DNA from: Allokutzneria sp. A3M-2-11 16
GTDB lineage: Bacteria; Actinomycetota; Actinomycetes; Mycobacteriales; Pseudonocardiaceae
Assembly: GCF_024213555.1 (NCBI RefSeq)
Contig: NZ_JANAVO010000009.1
Location: forward strand, 1 to 64,000
Direction of reading: 5' to 3'
Length of the DNA: 64,000 nt
The position numbers were made by a program, and so were the translations under genes. Within the stretch, counting starts at the first letter, position 1; the number at the start of each line of letters is the position of its first letter. Of the stretch, positions 60,490 through 64,000 are shown one piece after another. The notes under the pieces were generated by a model. It ran no database searches and was not told where the DNA came from. It saw only the letters and a program-made list of their open reading frames with translations.

Positions 60490-61746
60490 GTGGAGACGAG
60501 CCTGCTGCTGCGCGGCGTGCGGTTGGCCGACGGTGAGGTGGTCGACGTCGGCCTCCGGGGCGACCGGATCGCCGAGGTCGGCCCTGCGGGGTCGCTGGCG
60601 GCCGGGCCCGACGAGCTGGACCTGGGCGGCTACCTGCTGCTGCCCGCGCCCGCCGAGCCGCACGCCCACCTGGACAAGGCGCTGACCACCGCGCGGGTGG
60701 AGAACCCGGCGGGGGACCTGCTGACCGCGATCCAGCTGTGGCGCGGGTTCAGCCCGTCCATGGAGCACGAGGACATCGTCCGGCGGGCGACCGAGGCGGC
60801 GCTGATGTCGCTGGCCAGCGGGGCCACCGCGATCCGCAGCCACGTCGACGTCGGCGGGGTCGCGGACCTGCGCTGCCTGAAGGCGCTGCTGGAGGTGCGG
60901 GAGTCGCTGCGCCACCGGCTGGACCTCCAGCTCGTCGCGTTCGTCGACGTGCCGCTGAGCGGCGAGGCCGGGGCGGGCAACCGCGCGCTGATGCGGACCG
61001 CGATCGAGATGGGCGCGGACGCCATCGGCGCTTTCCCTTACGCGGACCCGGATCCCGAGGAGTGCCACCGGGTGTGCCTGGCGATCGCGGACGAGTTCGG
61101 CGTGCCGGTGGACCTGCACACCGACGAGACCACCGATCCCGACGTGCTCTACCTGGAGTACTTCGCGGAACTGGTGCGCTCCACCGGGTTCGCGCACGGG
61201 GCGGCCGCCAGCCACTGCGTGAGCCTGGGCATGCAACCGCCGGAGGTCGCCACGCGCGTGGCGGAAAGCGTCGCCGCCGCGGGCATCGCGGTGATCTGCT
61301 TGCCACAGACCAATCTCGGCCTGCAAAGCCGTGAGCACACCGGTGCTCCGCCGCGCGGTCTGACCGCGCTGCGCGAGCTGCTGGCCGCCGGGGCGACGAT
61401 CGCGGGCGGCGGCGACAACGTCCAGGACCCGTTCAACCCGATCGGCCGCGGCGACCCGCTGGAGGCCGCGGCGCTGCTCGTCTCGGCGGGCCACCTGAAC
61501 CCGGTCGTCGCCTACGACGCGGTCAGCTCCGGTGCGCGCGCCGCGATGGGCCTCCCGGAAGTCCAGGTGCGCCAAGGGTTTCCGGCCGAGCTGCTGGCGA
61601 TCCGCGCGGCCAGCGTCGCCGAGGCCGTCGCCGGGGCGAGCGCCGACCGGGTCGTGATCCACCGGGGTCGCGTGGTCAGCCGCACCAGGCTGACCCGCGA
61701 ATTCCCTTCTGTGCAGCCCTTCTCTGGACCCGGAGAAAGCACGTGA
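60490..61746 (+). CDS. Amidohydrolase, cytosine-deaminase-like
   Basis: The 418-residue protein belongs to the metal-dependent amidohydrolase superfamily near CodA. It shows PAPAEPHAHLDKALT (HxH metal site and LDK), HVDVGG, VDLHTDETTDP, ASHCVSLG and AGGGDNVQDPFNPIGRGD, in line with cytosine or other pyrimidine/creatinine deaminases. GTG 60490 is preferred because GAGGAG lies nine bases upstream; ATG 60466 is an in-frame alternative without a ribosome site. The stop overlaps the ABC ATPase start (GTGA), so the genes are translationally coupled. The coupling to a NitT/TauT-like importer suggests that the imported substrate is a nucleobase or pyrimidine that this enzyme deaminates, which is an inference. 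Confidence 0.85.
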   Translation: METSLLLRGVRLADGEVVDVGLRGDRIAEVGPAGSLAAGPDELDLGGYLLLPAPAEPHAHLDKALTTARVENPAGDLLTAIQLWRGFSPSMEHEDIVRRATEAALMSLASGATAIRSHVDVGGVADLRCLKALLEVRESLRHRLDLQLVAFVDVPLSGEAGAGNRALMRTAIEMGADAIGAFPYADPDPEECHRVCLAIADEFGVPVDLHTDETTDPDVLYLEYFAELVRSTGFAHGAAASHCVSLGMQPPEVATRVAESVAAAGIAVICLPQTNLGLQSREHTGAPPRGLTALRELLAAGATIAGGGDNVQDPFNPIGRGDPLEAAALLVSAGHLNPVVAYDAVSSGARAAMGLPEVQVRQGFPAELLAIRAASVAEAVAGASADRVVIHRGRVVSRTRLTREFPSVQPFSGPGEST

Positions 61747-62474
61747 CCATGCTCGGCTTCACCGGTGTCGGCAAGCGGTTCGCGGACGGCACCACCGCAC
61801 TCGCCGACATCGACTTCGACGTCGCTCCCGGCGAGTTCGTCAGCGTCGTCGGCCCCTCGGGCTGCGGCAAGACGAGCCTGCTGCGCATCGCGGCCGGGCT
61901 CAGCACGGCCAGCGAGGGCACGGTGCGCCGGGAGACCGACCGCGTCGGCTACGTCTTCCAGGACCCGACGCTGCTGCCGTGGCGCACCGTTCAGTCCAAT
62001 GTGGAGCTTCTCGCGGAGCTGCGGCACCTGTCGAAGCGGGAACGCCGCGAGCGCGCCGACGAGGCCATCGAACTGGTGGGGCTCTCCGACTTCGCCGGGC
62101 ACCGGCCGGGCCAGCTCTCCGGCGGGATGCGGATGCGGGTGTCGCTGGCCCGCTCGCTCACGGTGGATCCGGAGCTGTTCCTCTTCGACGAGCCTTTCGG
62201 CGCGCTCGACGAGATCACCCGGCAGCGCCTTGGCGACGAGCTGTTGCGGCTGTTCAGGCTCCGCGGTTTCGCCGGGCTGATGGTGACGCACTCGGTGACC
62301 GAGGCGGTCTACCTCTCCACCCGCGTGCTCGTGCTCTCCGACCGCCCCGGGCGGGTGATCGGCGACTTCGCGGTGCCCTTCGGCCATCCCCGGTCCCCGG
62401 AACTGCGCTTCGAGGACGACTTCACCCACCTCGCCGGGAAGATCTCGGCCTGCCTGCGCGGAGGTGCCGGGTGA
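61743..62474 (+). CDS. ABC transporter ATP-binding protein, NitT/TauT/SsuB type
   Basis: The 243-residue ATPase has Walker A VGPSGCGKTS (about 37-46), a Q-loop (FQDPTLLPWR), the signature QLSGGMRMRVSLARSL, Walker B FLFDEPFGALDE and the switch histidine in VTHSVTEAVYLS. The DPTLLPWRTV Q-loop is typical of importers for nitrate, taurine, sulfonate and pyrimidines. It starts with GTG inside the amidohydrolase stop and its own stop overlaps the permease start, so all three are coupled. Confidence 0.95.
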   Translation: MTMLGFTGVGKRFADGTTALADIDFDVAPGEFVSVVGPSGCGKTSLLRIAAGLSTASEGTVRRETDRVGYVFQDPTLLPWRTVQSNVELLAELRHLSKRERRERADEAIELVGLSDFAGHRPGQLSGGMRMRVSLARSLTVDPELFLFDEPFGALDEITRQRLGDELLRLFRLRGFAGLMVTHSVTEAVYLSTRVLVLSDRPGRVIGDFAVPFGHPRSPELRFEDDFTHLAGKISACLRGGAG

Positions 62475-63262
62475 TCCGCCGCTTCGCCCCGCCGGTGCTG
62501 GTCCTGCTCGCCGCGACCGGGCTCTGGTACGCCGCGAGCCTGCTGCTGCTCAGCGAGGAGGAGCGGTTCCTGATGCCGCTGCCGCACGACGTGCTGGCGA
62601 TCGGCTTCGGCGATCCGGACAACCTGGCCGAGCTGCTCACCGCGCTCGCGCTCTCCGCCCAGGTGGCCATGAGCGGGCTGGTCATCGCCTTCGTGGTCGG
62701 GGTGGGGCTCGCGGTGGCGATGAGCCAGGCCAAGTGGGTCGAGCGCTCGCTCTACCCGTACGCGGTGCTGCTCCAGACGATCCCGGTCCTGGCCCTGGTG
62801 CCGCTGTTCGGCTTCTGGTTCGGCTTCGGCTTCGGCAGCAGGGTGCTGGTGTGCGTGCTGATCGCGCTGTTCCCGCTGATCGCGAACACGCTGTTCGGGC
62901 TGCGCTCGGTGAACAGCGCGCAGCTGGACCTGTTCGCGCTGCACGGCGCCGGGCGGTGGACGCGGCTGTGGAAGCTCCAGTTCCCCGCAGCGCTCCCGGC
63001 GATCTTCACCGGGCTGCGGATCTCCGCTGGGCTGTCGGTGATCGGCGCGGTCGTCGGTGACTTCTTCTTCAAACAGGGCGAGCCCGGCATCGGCATCCTC
63101 ATCGACCTCTACCGCTCGCGGTTGCAGTCGGAGCAGATGTTCGCCGCGGTGCTGCTGGCCTCGGCGCTGGGCATCGCCGTGTTCTGGTTCTTCGGATTTC
63201 TGGCAAGACGAGTGGTGGGGTCGTGGCACGAGTCGGTGCGCGATCCCGCGGCGGTCTCGTGA
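62471..63262 (+). CDS. ABC transporter permease, NitT/TauT/SsuC type
   Basis: The 263-residue membrane protein has about six transmembrane helices and the EAA-type cytoplasmic loop LFALHGAGRWTRLWKLQFPAALPAIFTGLRI, which contacts the ATPase. It begins with GTG overlapping the ATPase stop by four bases. Residue pattern and length fit the BPD_transp_1 permeases of the SsuC/TauC/ThiX group. The amidohydrolase and the following binding protein complete the uptake unit. Confidence 0.93.
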   Translation: MIRRFAPPVLVLLAATGLWYAASLLLLSEEERFLMPLPHDVLAIGFGDPDNLAELLTALALSAQVAMSGLVIAFVVGVGLAVAMSQAKWVERSLYPYAVLLQTIPVLALVPLFGFWFGFGFGSRVLVCVLIALFPLIANTLFGLRSVNSAQLDLFALHGAGRWTRLWKLQFPAALPAIFTGLRISAGLSVIGAVVGDFFFKQGEPGIGILIDLYRSRLQSEQMFAAVLLASALGIAVFWFFGFLARRVVGSWHESVRDPAAVS

Positions 63263-63282
63263 CCGCGAACGTGAGGAGTCGG

Positions 63283-64000
63283 ATGTACAGGGGCACAACG
63301 CTGAGGCTGGCAGCGGGCGGGTTCGTGGCCGCGCTGGCGCTCTCGGCCTGCGGCGGCACGCCGGACAAAGCGCCCGCGCAGCTGTCCTCGGCAACGGGCG
63401 ACCAGGTGCTCAAGGGCGTCTGCCCGGAGACCGTCGTGCTCCAGACCGACTGGATCCCCGAGGCCGAGCACGGCGCGAGCTACCAGCTGCTGGGCCCGAA
63501 CCCGACCGTCGACGCCGACCGCAAGCGGGTGACCGGGCGCCTGGTCACCGGCGGCGCCGACACCGGGGTGAAGCTGGAGATCCGCGCGGGCGGTCCGGCG
63601 ATCGGCTTCCAGACCGCGACCTCGCTGATGTACCAGGACCCGGCGATCACCCTCGGGCAGATCAACACCGACGAGGCCGTGATGCTGTCCGGGACCCAGC
63701 CGACGACCGCGGTGGTGGCCCCGCTGGACATCGGCCCGCACATGATCATGTGGGACCCGCGGAAGCACCCCACCTGGAACACCATCGCCGACATCGGGCG
63801 CTCCGACGCCAAGGTGCTCTACTACTCCTCGGCGACGCTGATGGACTACCTGACAGGCTCGGGCATCCTCAAGCCGAGCCAGGTCGACGGCAGCTACGAC
63901 GGTTCCCCCGCCGCGTTCGTCGCGGCGGGCGGCGCGGTCGCCCAGCAGGGCTTCGCCACGATGGAGCCCTTCCTCTACGAGAAGCAGCTCGCGCAGTGGC
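63283..64000 (+). CDS. ABC transporter substrate-binding lipoprotein (partial, runs off the window)
   Basis: This is the N-terminal 239 residues of a periplasmic-binding-type lipoprotein. The signal is YRGTTLRLAAGGFVAALALSAC with a lipobox (ALSAC), then ETVVLQTDWIPEAEHGASYQ, a first strand and helix typical of NMT1/THI5- and SsuA-like binding proteins. PAIGFQTATSLMYQ and VVAPLDIGPHMIMW follow. ATG 63283 has GAGGAG four bases before it; an in-frame GTG at 63259, overlapping the permease stop, is an alternative that would match the coupled style of this operon. The C-terminus lies beyond position 64000. Confidence 0.88.
   Translation, partial: MYRGTTLRLAAGGFVAALALSACGGTPDKAPAQLSSATGDQVLKGVCPETVVLQTDWIPEAEHGASYQLLGPNPTVDADRKRVTGRLVTGGADTGVKLEIRAGGPAIGFQTATSLMYQDPAITLGQINTDEAVMLSGTQPTTAVVAPLDIGPHMIMWDPRKHPTWNTIADIGRSDAKVLYYSSATLMDYLTGSGILKPSQVDGSYDGSPAAFVAAGGAVAQQGFATMEPFLYEKQLAQW

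Overview
The window comes from a high-GC actinomycete. The very high third-position GC, GTG and TTG starts, frequent leaderless promoters, a mycothiol-isomerase-like domain, DUF222/HNH genes, an ECF42 sigma factor and a type I polyketide synthase together suggest the Pseudonocardiaceae or a close relative. The species cannot be fixed from this sequence alone.

1-17 kb: a DUF222/HNH endonuclease gene lies tail to tail with one giant polyketide synthase (PKS) gene of 4,959 residues. The PKS carries three extension modules and a chain-releasing thioesterase. It begins with a docking helix, not a loading module, so it looks like the last enzyme of a longer line whose other parts are not here. A tautomerase-family gene is divergent from it.

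17-30 kb: a secreted/membrane alpha/beta hydrolase, an ArsR regulator, an ECF42 sigma factor with its DGPF partner, a shortened isochorismatase-family gene, a PH-domain protein, a fused alpha-beta glycyl-tRNA synthetase, a TetR regulator with a lipoprotein carboxylesterase, a broken TetR gene, a second DUF222/HNH gene, an SGNH hydrolase and a small secreted protein.

30-43 kb: metH under an S-adenosylhomocysteine riboswitch, a decayed GH20 hexosaminidase gene, a two-component system, an MFS exporter, an erythromycin-esterase-family gene overlapping a third DUF222/HNH gene, and a secreted multi-domain protein.

43-47 kb: the most striking locus. A GT1 glycosyltransferase and a HelD-like ATPase form an operon behind an inverted repeat with a CTTGC-n-GCAAG core. 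This matches the known rifamycin-resistance arrangement (rifamycin-associated element, rgt, helR), which would give drug inactivation plus RNA polymerase protection.

47-57 kb: a PHP protein and a sodium/proton antiporter with a UBP zinc finger, a leucine-rich-repeat protein, an MFS-ArsR-AHSA1 operon with a palindromic operator, a divergent MerR-isomerase fusion, a CocE-type hydrolase with a divergent TetR, and a cold shock protein.

57-64 kb: a DUF6292 protein, a small membrane protein, an HTH-TPR regulator, and a translationally coupled operon of a cytosine-deaminase-like amidohydrolase with a NitT/TauT-type ABC transporter. The transporter's binding protein runs off the window.

Two themes cross the window. 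Many genes have a TAnnnT box exactly six bases before the start codon, implying leaderless mRNAs. Several intergenic regions share inverted-repeat modules. No tRNA, rRNA, CRISPR array or intact insertion sequence was seen.
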